Below, in pieces: positions 36,574 to 48,150 of a stretch of DNA of 64,000 nt (position 1 is its first letter; every line of letters starts with the position of its first letter). Below the pieces are notes generated by a model. The model worked only from the letters and a program-made list of their open reading frames with translations. It was not told the origin of the DNA and made no database searches. The translations under genes were made by a program, and so were the position numbers. The DNA is from Breviolum minutum Mf 1.05b.01 (lineage: Eukaryota; Sar; Dinophyceae; Suessiales; Symbiodiniaceae), in NCBI GenBank assembly GCA_000507305.1, contig DF239259.1, forward strand, positions 113,578 through 177,577, read 5' to 3'.

Positions 36574-37354
36574 GAATAAGCTGTGGAGCAAATTCGAAAT
36601 CGTGCAATATTGTTATGTTTCAAGGTATTTCCACTTTATACTTGTGTGTTTATCTGTTTTTTTAAATGTATGATTGTATGATATCCTATGATCTTTGATT
36701 TGGCAGAAAAGTGCAGGGTCGCTTCACCTTTGTGTCTAGAATTCTGGTTTTACACTGGACAAAACAATTAGTTTATTGGCAGCATCGATGCAGGAATTCG
36801 TATTTGGTCCTTAAATTTGCATGTTTCCTCACTTAAGGACGTTTCACTTTATACATATTTCCATTTTACATGAACATATTTAAGACTGTTCGTTGCGTTT
36901 GCATCAAACATGATTCTCAGCCAGCTTTTGCAATGCAACAACCTTTGAAATCTTATATATATAATATAATATATATGTGTTTTTTGAAATAGCTTTGTTT
37001 TTTTCATGATTCCTATGTTTTTCTTTGTTTATTAACGACACGACTTGCTTGTTTGTTAACGAGGTGATGTCTCCCGTGAAGATGCGATGCCAATACATCG
37101 TGCCATTCAGCGACCAAAGGGCATCATGGAAAGTTGGGAGATGAGCGAACCAAAATGAAGGACGACAACAGCCACATCCACCGACCGAAAACCCATGTTT
37201 TTACAATTTCCAGCAAGTTGTATGGAATTTCCTGATGTTTTTTTTCTTGCAGCTGAAACTGACTAAGTGCTCTCGTCGTCCTCGTCCTCGTCGTTGTTGG
37301 TTGTTGGTTGTTGGTTGTTGGTTGTTGGTTGTTGGTTGTTGCTGTTGCTGTTGC

Positions 37355-37416
<62 letters not shown>

Positions 37417-38037
37417 TGTGGGGGGGTTCTTGGCAGGGGAGGCAATGAGTTTGATACAATCAACATGAGAAATGCCGAGTGGCAGGGTGATGATGCCATT
37501 ATATAATGGGAGGTGAGGTTTTGACCTCTAGAAAGATATGACCAAACCCACCGTAAGCATCCGCGAGCTGTATATCCATATATTTAAAACATTGTACAGC
37601 ATTTCAAAAATGTCTCTGCAGAAATCCATGAATTTCAGGGCATTTCTGAAATTCTTCATGATTATTTGTTGTTTTTATTTTCACTGCATGCCCCAGGACA
37701 TGCAAACGACCAACTTCAAAAAACATGCTGTTCTCCATGACTACTTCGCGACTGTGAAGGGACCACATCGCTGTTGAGACGTGAATCTGGCATCACTGGC
37801 ATCTAATCTGGCAACATCACCATCCTGAGTTGGGGATATCGCAATGATGGACCAGGAGAAACACCTGAATTGGGATCAACTGCAGGACCCAAATGGAAAC
37901 TGGTCCCAGGTGATGGCTGCCAGAGAAAAAGGTTATAGCTTGTGCGCTGTGCTAGTGAGAATATTCAGTGATGTTACAGTGATTCATGGTGTTAATAGTT
38001 AATGATCATGGTTATGATGGATTATGATGGTTCCTGT

Positions 38038-38074
<37 letters not shown>

Positions 38075-38687
38075 TATGAGTGAGGATGATAAGAGATCCA
38101 ACTATTCGAGGCCCCGAGTATATATATATATATAAGATCCAAGAGATCCAACTATTAGACTGTTTTGTGAAACGCGAGCAAGAAAAAGACAACACAAGCA
38201 GGTTCATTGCAGAAATCCTAGGTCCCAGGGCGGTTTCTGTTGTGTATGTATGTTTTGTTTGCTGATTTAAAAGATTAAACATGCAGTTCGCAGTCTTGCT
38301 ATCTTTGGGATTCCCAAAAGCTAATCCAACAAAGGATCAACTTGTTTAACTTCATAGATTTCCATGCCATTGGTGCAGAAGCGTTGTTTTTTTTGTTTTT
38401 GCCCAGAAAAGAATGGCGAAAATCAATCAACTCGGTTGAAGTCTTTGAAAGCACACACGGAAAAAAAAACACACCCGAAATAGACCCACAAAACATACAG
38501 TACCAACTAGACAAACGGAAACTGTCCAAAGGATCGTGATGTATCATCAGAAGCCATACAAACCAAGCCTCACTGGGCGCCTACAGGTGGAAACTTCTTG
38601 GTCTCCACGCAGGCTGGGGGCCCCAGATTAATGGCGCATGTTGAGGTGCTATGGATGGGATATTTCATGATGTCAATCAGGGGTTAA
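36574..38687 (+). CDS. multi-exon gene of unknown function
   Basis: I do not recognise this protein. Proposed exons: 36574-36611 (NKLWSKFEIVQY), 37064-37132 (DVSREDAMPIHRAIQRPKGI), 37442-37486 (NEFDTINMRNAEWQ), 37697-37753 (TTNFKKHAVLHDYFAT), 37856-37909 (HLNWDQLQDPNGNWSQ) and 38532-38687 ending in a stop (SSEAIQTKPHWAPT onward). Each begins after AG|G and all but the last end at GT. Phases agree within the first three and within the last three; one exon is missing or misplaced between 37486 and 37697. The start is not found, and the exons could belong to the kinase transcription unit. An overlapping minus-strand frame at 38299-38547 is the main rival for the last exon. Confidence 0.42.
37293..37416. 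repeat. GTTGTTG-rich array, mainly (TTG)n
   Basis: Seven-base GGTTGTT words, then GCTGTT words, then a long (TTG)n run. Gln, Cys and Leu runs in the overlapping frames derive from it. Confidence 0.95.
38035..38071. repeat. (GAT)n microsatellite
   Basis: About 11 GAT units between two proposed exons. Confidence 0.95.
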
Positions 38688-38983
38688 AGTAGTCTTTGAT
38701 GAAAAGAGTCAGGTTGAAATGGGAATGTGTTTGAGGGTTCTGTTTTCAACGATTTTGACAAACATTTTGCAGATATTGATAGGATAGTGTTTATTGACAT
38801 TAATGTCATTCTTTATCATGTCTTTCTTGTAGGCTAATTCCCAACAGAGTGCCATGCCAAGTATCATGTATGCTACTGTAGTGGTACTTTTCATCATTCT
38901 TTCAACAAAGGTGGGGGGGGCAGGACGGGCCCAAAAACAAGAGAACATCGTTTGTTGCGCTATTGTGATATAAGATACTGAAC

Positions 38984-40661
38984 GTTGAACTGCATGATGT
39001 TGTTGGGGGTTGTGTCTCGACAGATGTTTCTGTCCTGGGTTTCCAAAGTGTTGTTAAGATTACTGCTTACCTTACTTTGTGCCATCACCTCCAAAAGCGA
39101 TTCATGACAACGTGACTGCTGAATATCATTCCAAGTCAAATTACTCAAACCAAACATGTTCATGAGCATTTTGTCTTCACTGGATCCATCTCCTTGCCCA
39201 GGATTGAATTTGTTGGGATCCTCTTGGTATTTGGTTCCATTTGTTTTAATTGTCCGGGAATCTCAGTTTGGATTTGGTCCTAGGTGGATACTGAGACGTT
39301 GACAGGGCCATGTTTTGGCTACTCCATTTAAGAATATTAATTCAAATTGCTTTAGAAAATGGCTTCAACTTTGGAAAACGGTTTGGTGGTTGCGATACAG
39401 GATATGGGTCATGTATTCATCATCATGTGCACATAGATTTGAACACGTAGTCCTTTTTGGTCAGGAAGGAATTTGGAAAGGAATCGCATGCAAAAACTAC
39501 CCTCAGATGTTTGAGATTGGCTGAACACGGCGGTCTTGAGCAAATCATGTACTGTACACTATTCCATGTTAAAATGTTGAGGCAACTTGTTGCTCTTTTC
39601 TCGGAATCCATGCCCCACCAAACAAGCACCCCCCAAAAAACAAAGCCTTGTTCTCTTAGTAATCCACCAGTGACATGCAGTAATATGGTTGGTTGGTAAT
39701 TGAAAATACTTTCAATATGAAACTGAAGGACTGACTTCCGCAACTCATCAAAGATCCTCCATGTTTTCGAGTCAATGGGGTGTTGTCCCCAACAACTTTG
39801 TCAGAAAAATGACTCATGACCAGATCCTTTTTTGGTCTAATGTCTCTCGAGACATGACCCATCCACAGACGTGACGGTTGGACTGTTGGGACCGAGGTTT
39901 AGGAGCACTTTTAGTGGAAAAGTTTCTGAAAGCACATGGCGCACTCTATGAGCAGAAGGCCCACCCTGTTTTTTTCTTTTTTGGAAGGGTGGGTGGAATA
40001 TATGGTGGTGGATTTGTTAAAATGAAAATCACATGGTTTCATTCAAGGAAAAAGACGACAACACGCAAATGTTTGAGGTTGGTGGTGATGTCCAAGAAAC
40101 AAAGATGATTTTGATAGATTCGTTCAAGATGAGTTTGAAGGATGGCAATGATGGAATCCATTACAAATGATCAGTGACCAAGATCTTTCGCTTTAATGAG
40201 TTCTCATAGTGTTTTTGCATGTTTTTGCATGTGTTTGTTTCTTCGTGATTTATAGATCTTATATAGATCATTGTTTTGTTGTGCGGGCCTCCCCAGTTAA
40301 TTTGCGGGATTCCTAACTGAAATCCCTTTATTTTTTCCGATTGATTTGTTCCCTACTTGTAGGAACTTCCAGAAAATATTAGAGGTTGTCATCACTTTAA
40401 GATGTTCACAGATTCTCTTTGAGGTTCAAATTTAAATTTCCGACATAAAAAAAGGAATAAGTGCTTCACTTGCATAATCCCCAAAAAGAAAAAAACCAAG
40501 CAGCATGTATTTTTTTCAGTTCTTAAGATACACCTTTACCTTTTGAATATTAGGAGATCTCTTGCCATGGAAAAAATCCCCTGATGTTCCCCCCAAGTTG
40601 GGAGGCACAACTGCTCGTGGGCGAAGTCTTAGTGAATTCTTTCCTTGTTTTCGTGTGGAGC
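38984..40661 (-). CDS. minus-strand multi-exon gene of unknown function
   Basis: First clear coding signal on the minus strand. Exons in transcript order: 40540-40661 (ends SPNIQK at a GTAAAG donor), 39710-39826 (DLVMSHFSDKVVGDNTPLTR), 39447-39501 (MRFLSKFLPDQKGL), 39089-39192 (DKMLMNMFGLSNLTWNDIQQ) and 38984-39034 (DRNICRDTTPNNIMQFN). All five start after AG|G, end at GT and agree in phase, a run unlikely to be wholly accidental. Later coding to a stop at 38709 is possible (FVERMMKSTTTVAYMILGMA). No family recognised. A competing plus-strand frame covers 40562-40780. Confidence 0.5.
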
Positions 40662-40865
40662 CTCGGGATGAAAAACAAGGAAACAAGGAAACCCCCAAAA
40701 TCCCCATGTGGGTGCTTCCAAAAAATAGGGGGGTATNTTTTCCCCCGAAGGATGAAGGAGAAGGAGAAGTGATGTCGTGTTGAATGTTGTGCGACCACGA
40801 CTTATGGATGCAGATGATGGACATAAAGCTGAAATTCTTCTAAGAAAAGTGTGATTCATAGGCAA

Positions 40866-41182
40866 CCCCTGTAGGTTTGTGATTTTGTGGAGAAGCTACT
40901 TCTTCTCTAAAAAAGTGGTGTTCGTTGAAATCCACCAAATATCACTAGACAATCAGAAACCAGGGTGCTCAAAAAACATCTTCAAAAATAACATGAAAGC
41001 AGACTAGACATCAAAGACGTGCATTCATCCATCATTAAAAATCATCAACAAGTAACCCTGCGCAAAATCAAATGTTCAATCTGTACAGCCGATCATGTTG
41101 AAAATAAAAGATATACCCTCCAACAGAGGCAGTAGACAATAAAGACAAAGTAGCTTCTTTGCAAGATCACAAACCTACAGGG
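40866..41182. mobile_element. ~317-bp element with ~35-bp terminal inverted repeats
   Basis: CCCTGTAGGTTTGTGATTTT...AAGCTACTT at the left is mirrored by AAGTAGCTT...GATCACAAACCTACAGGG at the right. It has no coding capacity, so it looks like a non-autonomous DNA transposon. I see no clear target duplication. Confidence 0.8.
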
Positions 41183-41692
41183 CTGATCTCCCTAGAAAAT
41201 GAACAAGAAAAATCTAGATGCGTCCATTCTTGTTACACCTTCATCTTCGCGGTGCCTTTGATTGACATGTTCATTTGCTAGAGATTTGCCATGTTCATCG
41301 TAGCACGGATGTCACATACCGTTGGACTTTTGATTTGCTAGAGACCTTCCAAGGATAGGGTAAGGAATTTGATGTTGCAGGTTTTGTGTTTTTTTGTTTT
41401 TTTTTCTCAAAATCCTGACCCAACCCAGTCAATTCAGCAATGACAAAAGGGCCCCTGGTGGTTGTTTAGGGTATATAGGGGATGAAAAACGACCCAAGTT
41501 ATGTGGAGAAAAAGATAGACCACCTAATTTTAAGGATACATAGGATACCAGGATACCCTATATTAAGGATCCCCACCAGGATCATTATATACACGTACCT
41601 TATATTTATATCTCCCAATTATAAAGATCATTATTAAACAACCCAGTATCACGGGGGTTTTTCATATTTTCTACCAAGTAATTCTTTCTCAG
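41183..41692. other. spacer without supported gene
   Basis: Two near-identical short stretches (TTTGCTAGAGA near 41275 and 41334). Its second half (41520-41655) resembles repeats at 5341-5443 and 53300-53390, sharing TATTAAACAAC-CAGTATCA words. Nothing coding is supported. Confidence 0.35.
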
Positions 41693-43167
41693 GTGGCGCC
41701 CCTTTTCATTCGCGATCCAGAGGCCGAAGCACCTGCGATTTCTTCGGAGAAAAAAAACACGTTTTTCACCTCTGAAACCTAACGGCTGGAACACCAAAAT
41801 GGAGCTTTGGTTCAGATGAAATTCCTGTTCAAAGGGGGCCTATGATCAGAAAATAGACATGGGGACTGGATAGTTTGTATAATTATTGAAATCCTTCACC
41901 CAATTCAGCCTTTGTCCATACATATTGATGACTTTTGGGCAGAGATATTTCAGCTTTTAGTTTTCACCCCAAAAAACATCGTAAGGAACAGAGGTGAGGT
42001 GTTTTTTTGGTTTTGGTTGGCGCAAATCATTCTTGAAAAAAGGAGGTCATCACAAGTATTCTGATCCCTAATCCCCATTGTTGACAATTCCAATCCTGCA
42101 ATAATTGACTATGGTGGTCTTGAATCCTGTGATTTTGCAGCTTTAACAGGTATTTTAAGTGATTTTTTCACAGCTGATTTTGACTTTTTCTGTTTGAATC
42201 TAACAAGTAAAAACATGTTCTTTTCAAAAACCTATCAACTTTTAAGTATGAATTCCAATTTAACAAGAGTGACGCTTGGACCTAGGTGGTTTGTTTCCAA
42301 TATGTTCTATTTTCACCCCATATTTGGGTAAGATTCCCATTTTGACTCATATTTTTCTAGTTGGGGTGGCCCAACCACCAACCAGTTGTGACTGTTTTTT
42401 TAAATACATCACTTAAGTGGCTAGTGTTTACCCCTGCCTTGAAATGGTGCAGGTCCGAGCTGCGAATTCTCCCTGGGAGCGTGGCTTCTTCGCTGGATGG
42501 GATGGTCCGGAAACCTGAAGCTACCCCAACGGGGAGAGGGGGGGCAGGTTGCGGAGGCACAAGTTTCCGGAGGGGTACCCCCCAAATCATCCATTTTTTA
42601 TATGGAAAACTCCATTATTTTCACCATCCATTTCGGGGGCCCATCCCTATTTTTTGGAGACACCCATATTATTGCTGGGTGAGTTACTAGCGTTTTCTTT
42701 GTGTGTGTTTAATTGCAATGAGATGTGTATGGAAAATCTAGTTAATTATTTATGGAACAGGTACTCTTAATAATTTGTGTTTTTGCATATGTGGACCTTC
42801 TTTAGAAACGGAAAACATACATACATACGTATATAATATATGCATTGTATTTGAGAATATCAAATACTATATATTTCAATTATTGCATGTTCATCGCCTG
42901 TTTGATAGGGTAACTTATTTTATGTTATCACATTGTACTACAATATGAGTTGTTGTTGTTGTTGTTGTTGTTGTTGCTGCTGTTTTTGGAGTATCTAGCG
43001 GCTAGCGGAGAGAGATATTTACTTGTAAATATACACCGGTTTTATCACCCATCACAGCCTTAAGTTCATCCCGGGCTCATCCCCTTGCCTCTTCCAATCT
43101 CTTTTTGTTATTTGAAGGAAGACGTTACGATGTTGAGTATAGGGATACTTCATGGTTCTCCTGTTTG
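41693..43167 (+). CDS. multi-exon gene fragment of unknown function
   Basis: Three exons with AG|G acceptors, GT donors and agreeing phase: 41693-41760 (APLFIRDPEAEAPAISSEK), 42453-42574 (LPGSVASSLDGMVRKPEATP) and 43118-43167 (RRYDVEYRDTSWFSCL). The donor of the second exon, G|GTACCCC, is supplied by the family B element that follows. Further exons near 43440-43560 are open in three frames and cannot be placed. A minus-strand frame overlaps the first exon with equally good splice signals, so strand is not certain. No family recognised. Confidence 0.4.
42283..42384. mobile_element. MITE-like element, family G
   Basis: CTAGGTGGTTTG start and CCCAACCACCAACC end, with TTTTTCTAGTTGGGGTGG near the right end. 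Confidence 0.6.
42572..42667. mobile_element. MITE-like element, family B, providing a splice donor
   Basis: GGGGTACCCCCCAAATCATC at the left and GGGGGCCCATCCC...TTTTTGGAGACACCCAT at the right. Its first bases form the GT of the proposed donor at 42575. Confidence 0.7.
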
Positions 43168-43291
43168 GTGTGCCCGAAGCAAAAAAGAAAGCCAAAGTTA
43201 CATTTATCATCATGTGTTTTTTTTTTAACTCAAGTTTCCTTGCCATTGTACAATTCTTGTGGGACCTCCCCACAACACAGAATCATCACCC

Positions 43292-43393
43292 TAAGGATCC
43301 ATGGGACTGGTAGATTTATCATTATTTATCTACATTTGGTTGATTTGTATTTGAAACTGTAGGTAGATATATACCATACATTGATCCCATGGG
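43292..43393. mobile_element. MITE-like element, family A
   Basis: AAGGATCCATGGG at the left and CATTGATCCCATGGG at the right, with ATTTATCTACATTTGG inside. More diverged than the 14700 copy. Confidence 0.65.
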
Positions 43394-43782
43394 TCATTGC
43401 TGTGATTTTTTGACATCAACCATTTTGCAGGTCGCGTGTTGCTTTGTGCTGTCTTGTGGATCCCTGCCGGTTGGACGGCCACAATGCTGGTGAAGTTTGG
43501 ATCCCGAAAGTGGTGGTGGACCGTAGTTTGCTGGTTTGGTGGTTCGGATCATCCAGGATCTCTCAACATTTATGTAACTTGATGTTTAAGTAAACATAGT
43601 GATGGTTGAGAGATGATCATTTCCTTTTGGGGCTTCGGTAACTTTTCACACAACGAACTGTTAAACTTCAGGGTAACTTGAAATTTGAATTAGAGATGTT
43701 TTTTTTTGCTCCCTCTCAAAAACCAGGTTTTGTATTAAGGATGTTTCACCCACCTGGAGCCTTATATGCAAATATTTCATAC

Positions 43783-44466
43783 CCTTTTGTTCATTTAAGT
43801 CTGGGATCCCCTTAAGAAACCTTCGCTTGCCACTGGTTTTGTGCGAGGGGGCCCGACATCCCAACTTACATCCAGCCGCTATCCAGCCTGATGTGGCAAT
43901 GCCCCGGTTGGATGTGTTCAAAGGTGCTCCCACCCCCCTCCAACACATGTCCCCTGCAAAGGGACGATTATAAAAGGATTTTTGTTTATATATCTTCCAA
44001 CCCCATCCATTTTTCAGGGGGGATATGAGATATGTAACTTTTCGGAAGGGTACCGGGTACCCTTCCAGGAAACGAGATAATCTAACAGATATCACAAAAA
44101 ATGGCGGGGAAAGTGTGAGAAATTCATCGACTCTTTTGTTGGCGAAGTCTCCTTCAAAACGTCCTCCCAGAAGGTCGTATTATATATATATACCAGTAAA
44201 TGGAATGTAAACGGAATACCTGAATAAACATGAAGATTTTTCAGATATTTTGCTGGTTCTTGTTCAATCTTCAATGTAATTGATATCTATTCTGTATGTT
44301 CTTTACATATCTACATGTCTAAGCTGACATGATGAATTCTTTGAGTCATTAACTTCATTTCTCAGATATTTGATGTCAAAACCCGTGAGAATCAACACCT
44401 TTTCTGCGAGGCATTGTTCCAATCTCTTGAAGACAGTTGCGCAAGCTTCATCCTCCGTGGGGGACC
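43783..44466 (-). CDS. minus-strand gene fragment of unknown function
   Basis: Three exons in transcript order with AG|G, GT and agreeing phase: 44399-44466 (SPTEDEACATVFKRLEQCLA), 43870-43937 (TFEHIQPGHCHIRLDSGW, donor GTAAGT) and 43783-43820 (FLKGIPDLNEQK). Cys and acidic residues are frequent in the first. The next exon downstream is not found. A 144-codon open frame on the same strand (43661-44095) overlaps two of them in other registers and partly covers a repeat, so exact exons are uncertain. Confidence 0.4.
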
Positions 44467-45000
44467 CTGGAATCGGTTTACATGTTGGGCATTGTTGGGT
44501 GGATTTTGTTTGGCATGCTGAAAACAAGATACCTTTGTTTGGCTAAACATTTTTCGGGGGAGGCTTTGTGATGATTTGTAACATGTCGTGATTATTCCTA
44601 TTGCCACTTTATTGTCAAATTGTTGGCTTCTGTCCATTTCAGATGGATTTAAACATCAACATAAGCACGCCTACACGGCATCAATGTTAGTATGTCCTAG
44701 TACTGAACAGGTTCTTTTTGCCATTGCTGGAGTTCTAGAGATGGAACATCTACCAAACACAAGTTCCATCCTGTGTTGTGTTTGATGTCAAGGTTTTTAG
44801 CCCATGTGGTAATCAAAGGGAAATTTAGTGGCAAAGGTTTGCAGACTTTCATCACAGAATTTGTTTACATCACTCAAGATTCCGACCTAGTCGCATTTGT
44901 CTATGACAAGGTCCTAATATGGGTCAGTTATCGTACTTGCCCTTCACTACCTTGGCAACAAAAAAGTCACCAACCAAAAAAAAACACCATGACATATAGC

Positions 45001-45080
45001 TAGGTGGTGCTAAACCAAACACATATTTATTTTTTTTTACCCCGCATCCTTGGGGTTGCATGATCCATTTCCACCTTTCC
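45001..45080. mobile_element. MITE-like fragment, family G
   Basis: TAGGTGGTGC start, then CCCCGCATCCTTGGGGTTGC and ATGATCCATTTCC, matching the left half of the family. The right end is not clear. Confidence 0.4.
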
Positions 45081-45441
45081 AAAACCATAGGTGTTGACCT
45101 ATGTCTTCAGCGTGGTACCTTTGAGTAGTGGCCCTCAAACGTGGCAACTTGGTGGAAGTTTGGGTCGACATGTCGACAAGTTGGTCGGGTTCCATATGTT
45201 TACCGCTCAGTTCACCAAACAAAAAGCATTTTTTGTTTTTTGTTGACATGAGCCATAATGTTCATCTAAAAGGTAATCATTAGATTGATATGGATTGAGA
45301 GATGTGATATATTTATATTTATGTAATATATATATATACATACATATATATTTAGGATTGATGTAAAATGATACGATTTGTGATGAAAAAAAACTGGTGG
45401 ATTTTGTTCGTTAGAAACGCCAACCACCTGCAGATCCTGAG

Positions 45442-45558
45442 GGCTCAATTCGTCACACTGCTGGGACCCCCTTTGACACCGGAACCAGTGTCTTCACCGG
45501 TGGTAGGGAAGCCAAATGGATGGAACCGATGTCACAGCGGATTTTTTTGGACCCTTAG
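45442..45558 (+). CDS. possible terminal exon, unknown product
   Basis: After an AG|G acceptor (CCTGAG|GGC) the frame gives SIRHTAGTPFDTGTSVFTGG, then REAKWMEPMSQRIFLDP and a TAG at 45558, 38 codons in all. The composition looks protein-like and the GC content is above the flanks. A second frame across the same bases is also open. No partner exon is established. Confidence 0.35.
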   Translation, partial: GSIRHTAGTPFDTGTSVFTGGREAKWMEPMSQRIFLDP

Positions 45559-45708
45559 AAAGCCTTGGTACATCTTCACAAGATGATTTGGAGGATTTTT
45601 TTTCCAGGATTCCGGTTACCTTCAGGGTTATGAGATAATTACAGTAGTAGGGAATCCAAACCTAAACCTGTATTTGTCACTGGCTGTTACTGGGTGGGGG
45701 TTGCATGT

Positions 45709-45822
45709 AACATATATATATATTATATATTTATATAATATATTTATACGTGTTATAGACATATATAATGTTTACATATGTATATATATATATTTATATA
45801 TATAAATATATATATATATATT
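45709..45822. repeat. TA-rich low-complexity run
   Basis: Interrupted (TA)n with TTTATATATA words. No coding signal. Confidence 0.9.
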
Positions 45823-46105
45823 GAGGAAGTCCTCATTGCCCCGTTTTTGTTGCGTTACTTTTGCAGAGTGTGAACTTGGAGAACCATGGTTCAAAGCTTC
45901 TTTCATGTCAAGGTTTTGCTTGCCATCAGTGTGATGATCTCTGTCTGGGGTCCCTGGAGCATTTGGAAAGATGACCGCTCAGAACAAGAGATGTTAATTG
46001 ACTTCTTTTGAGCTGCTCTCATTTTTAGGTGATACATACATATAGTCACTAAGAACACCCGTCATTCAGAAAAAACTCACCAAAAGGACATCATTACAAC
46101 ATGTG

Positions 46106-46640
46106 TCAGTTATCCATCATGACATTTTTCACATTCTTCAACGACGCTTGGGAACGAACGGCTCCTGAAAAAAACGTGGACATTTTTTCAGGCCTTGACT
46201 TTTGGTGCTGATCGAAGAGAGTCGGGCTGCCTGAAGTCGAACTGCACCCTCGGAGGGTTGAACTGTTGGCTGATTTTTTGGTCCCCCAAACAAGTTGGCT
46301 GCACCACTGGACCAGGCCTGCAAGAGCCAAGATTAGCCGGAGGTGCTGGGGGATTTTGAAGGGTGTTTTTTTGTTGATGCATTGATGGTTTTCTATTTGA
46401 CCGAAAGAAGAAGTTGTGTTTTTTTTGGTTGACTAGGGGGAAACATGTGGAAAACAAAAAACATGAATTCGAAGGCTGGAAGAAAGCAGGATAATGAGAT
46501 GTTTGAGTTTTGGAGATTGAATTTTGTGCTTTGATAACATAACCTTTGATGAGCTCATCCTTGTTCACCATCGGTTCCGCAATTGAACTGGCCCGAATGA
46601 TGAAACTTGGATGCCAAGTCCAATAAAAAGAAGAAAACTC
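46106..46640 (-). CDS. minus-strand gene, 3' exons, unknown product
   Basis: Upstream exon 46544-46640 starts after AG|G and reads WHPSFIIRASSIAEPMVNKD before a GT donor in phase 1. The downstream segment begins after GCAG|G at 46317. In the matching phase it reads LVQWCSQLVWGTKKSANSST and runs to a stop at 46106. In another phase it reads SSGAANLFGGPKNQPTVQPS to a stop at 46138. Both look protein-like, and I cannot choose without a transcript. A single 153-codon open frame (46188-46649) also spans the region. No family recognised. Confidence 0.42.
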
Positions 46641-46649
46641 CTTGCTCAA

Positions 46650-48150
46650 TTTTCTCGCCTCCGAATTTTGGTGCTTTTGATATTCTATAGTGAGATATGT
46701 TTAGTGGCTACAAAATGGCAGCATGTTCAAGCCACAAGCACAAAGTACCACGCATAGATTGGGTTCATTGATCTTGTATGAAACGGTTTTATAATGATAC
46801 GTTATCATAATTATGTAACGTACATATGTGAATTGTATCAACATTATCCACCCTGCAGTAAACTAGCATAGCTGGACCCAGTTGGTTCCCATTAAAACAT
46901 CCGCAGGCCGGTGGCATCTACAACGACCTCCAGATCTAGCGAGGTGCGGATCGATACTTCCCCACAGCATCCCCTGATAAGGGCGGCTATTAAGGCCTAG
47001 AAAATTCTAGCGTTTTAGGTGGTATTGGGGAGATCCCGGAGATCCCCTTAGATTTCCATGCATTTGTTTGTTTCACTTTGATTCCGCCTTTTTTTTGGCA
47101 CACCTGAGTGACCCACAATTGCACTATTACTGGGATGAAATGCCATTGAACGTGTCGGTTTTTTTTTCCCAGAAGGTGGCATTTTCCAAATTCATAAACA
47201 GTAGATATATACAATATAAGGTACTATTACTGTACTTGATTCTTGATGTTATATTCATATATTATATATGATAAGATATGAAATTAGTCGCCTTTTTGTT
47301 GGAGGCATTGGGGGTTTTCCCCTCCAATGGAAGGGGTGCTATATTTTTTTGTCGTAGGTCCCCGAGAGCTGGCGGGTGGACAACTCCTATTGGCAGGACA
47401 CCGGGGGGTTGGATTGATGAAAAGGAATGTGTGGATGTTTCCCAAACATAGGGGTGGGCCCCCCCAAATGGATCGTTTATAATGGAAAACCGAAAAATTG
47501 AAATGGAGGATTTGGGGGGAAAACCTCTATTTTTGGAAACACCCATGTGGTTGTGTGTTCTTCAATCATTGGCATCATTAAACTACTCTAATATAACATC
47601 CATCACTGACACCAACAACACTGCCACACAGCCATTCTGTTCTGTGAACTTCATCATCACGTTCATAGTAGCCATCATCAGGATCATGAGCACGTTGCTC
47701 ATCATGAAAGATGGTGAACATGTTTAAAACCATCATGATTTTATTTGTATCTCTACACATGGTATCGTGGCCATCTCATGCCATGGAACAGAACATCCAG
47801 GTGAAACCTCATTCGCGAGAAATCAGCAGCAACAGTGAGCTCTGAAAAGGGTCGGATGGGATGACAGATAGGCCTCCTCAATGTTGTGCAATGATCCCTG
47901 CTATACATACTAATATGTTAAGATATGATAAGATATGTATCGCGCAGAGTTTGAAGACATTCAAATATAAGATACTTTGAGATCACAGGGTTGAACTGGA
48001 ATAGAATGTATATCAAGTGAACATACTGTATGCGATTGACATTTAGTGGAACAGAACACAAATAACTTCGCAACATGACGCGAGGGATTCCTTGCAACTT
48101 TCACATTTAACTTATTGTAACCTTAAGTTGTTTTATTTGTCTTAAGTAAG
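46650..48150. other. mixed stretch with weak exon candidates on both strands
   Basis: Possible plus-strand exons at about 46897-46930 and 47090-47158 (HLSDPQLHYYWDEMPLNVS, ending at GT) and a minus-strand frame at 47578-47720 (ERDDEVHRTEWLCGSVVG). None has a phase-consistent partner. A family B element lies at 47431-47547. Confidence 0.3.
47431..47547. mobile_element. MITE-like element, family B, inverted orientation
   Basis: GTGGATGTTTCCCAAACATAGGG at the left and CCTCTATTTTTGGAAACACCCATG at the right. The core GGATCGTTTATAATGGAAAACC is the reverse of the other copies. Confidence 0.75.

Noticed and set aside
37124-37506. Poly-Cys, poly-Leu, poly-Asn and poly-Thr ORFs
   Set aside because: By-products of the (TTG)n tract.
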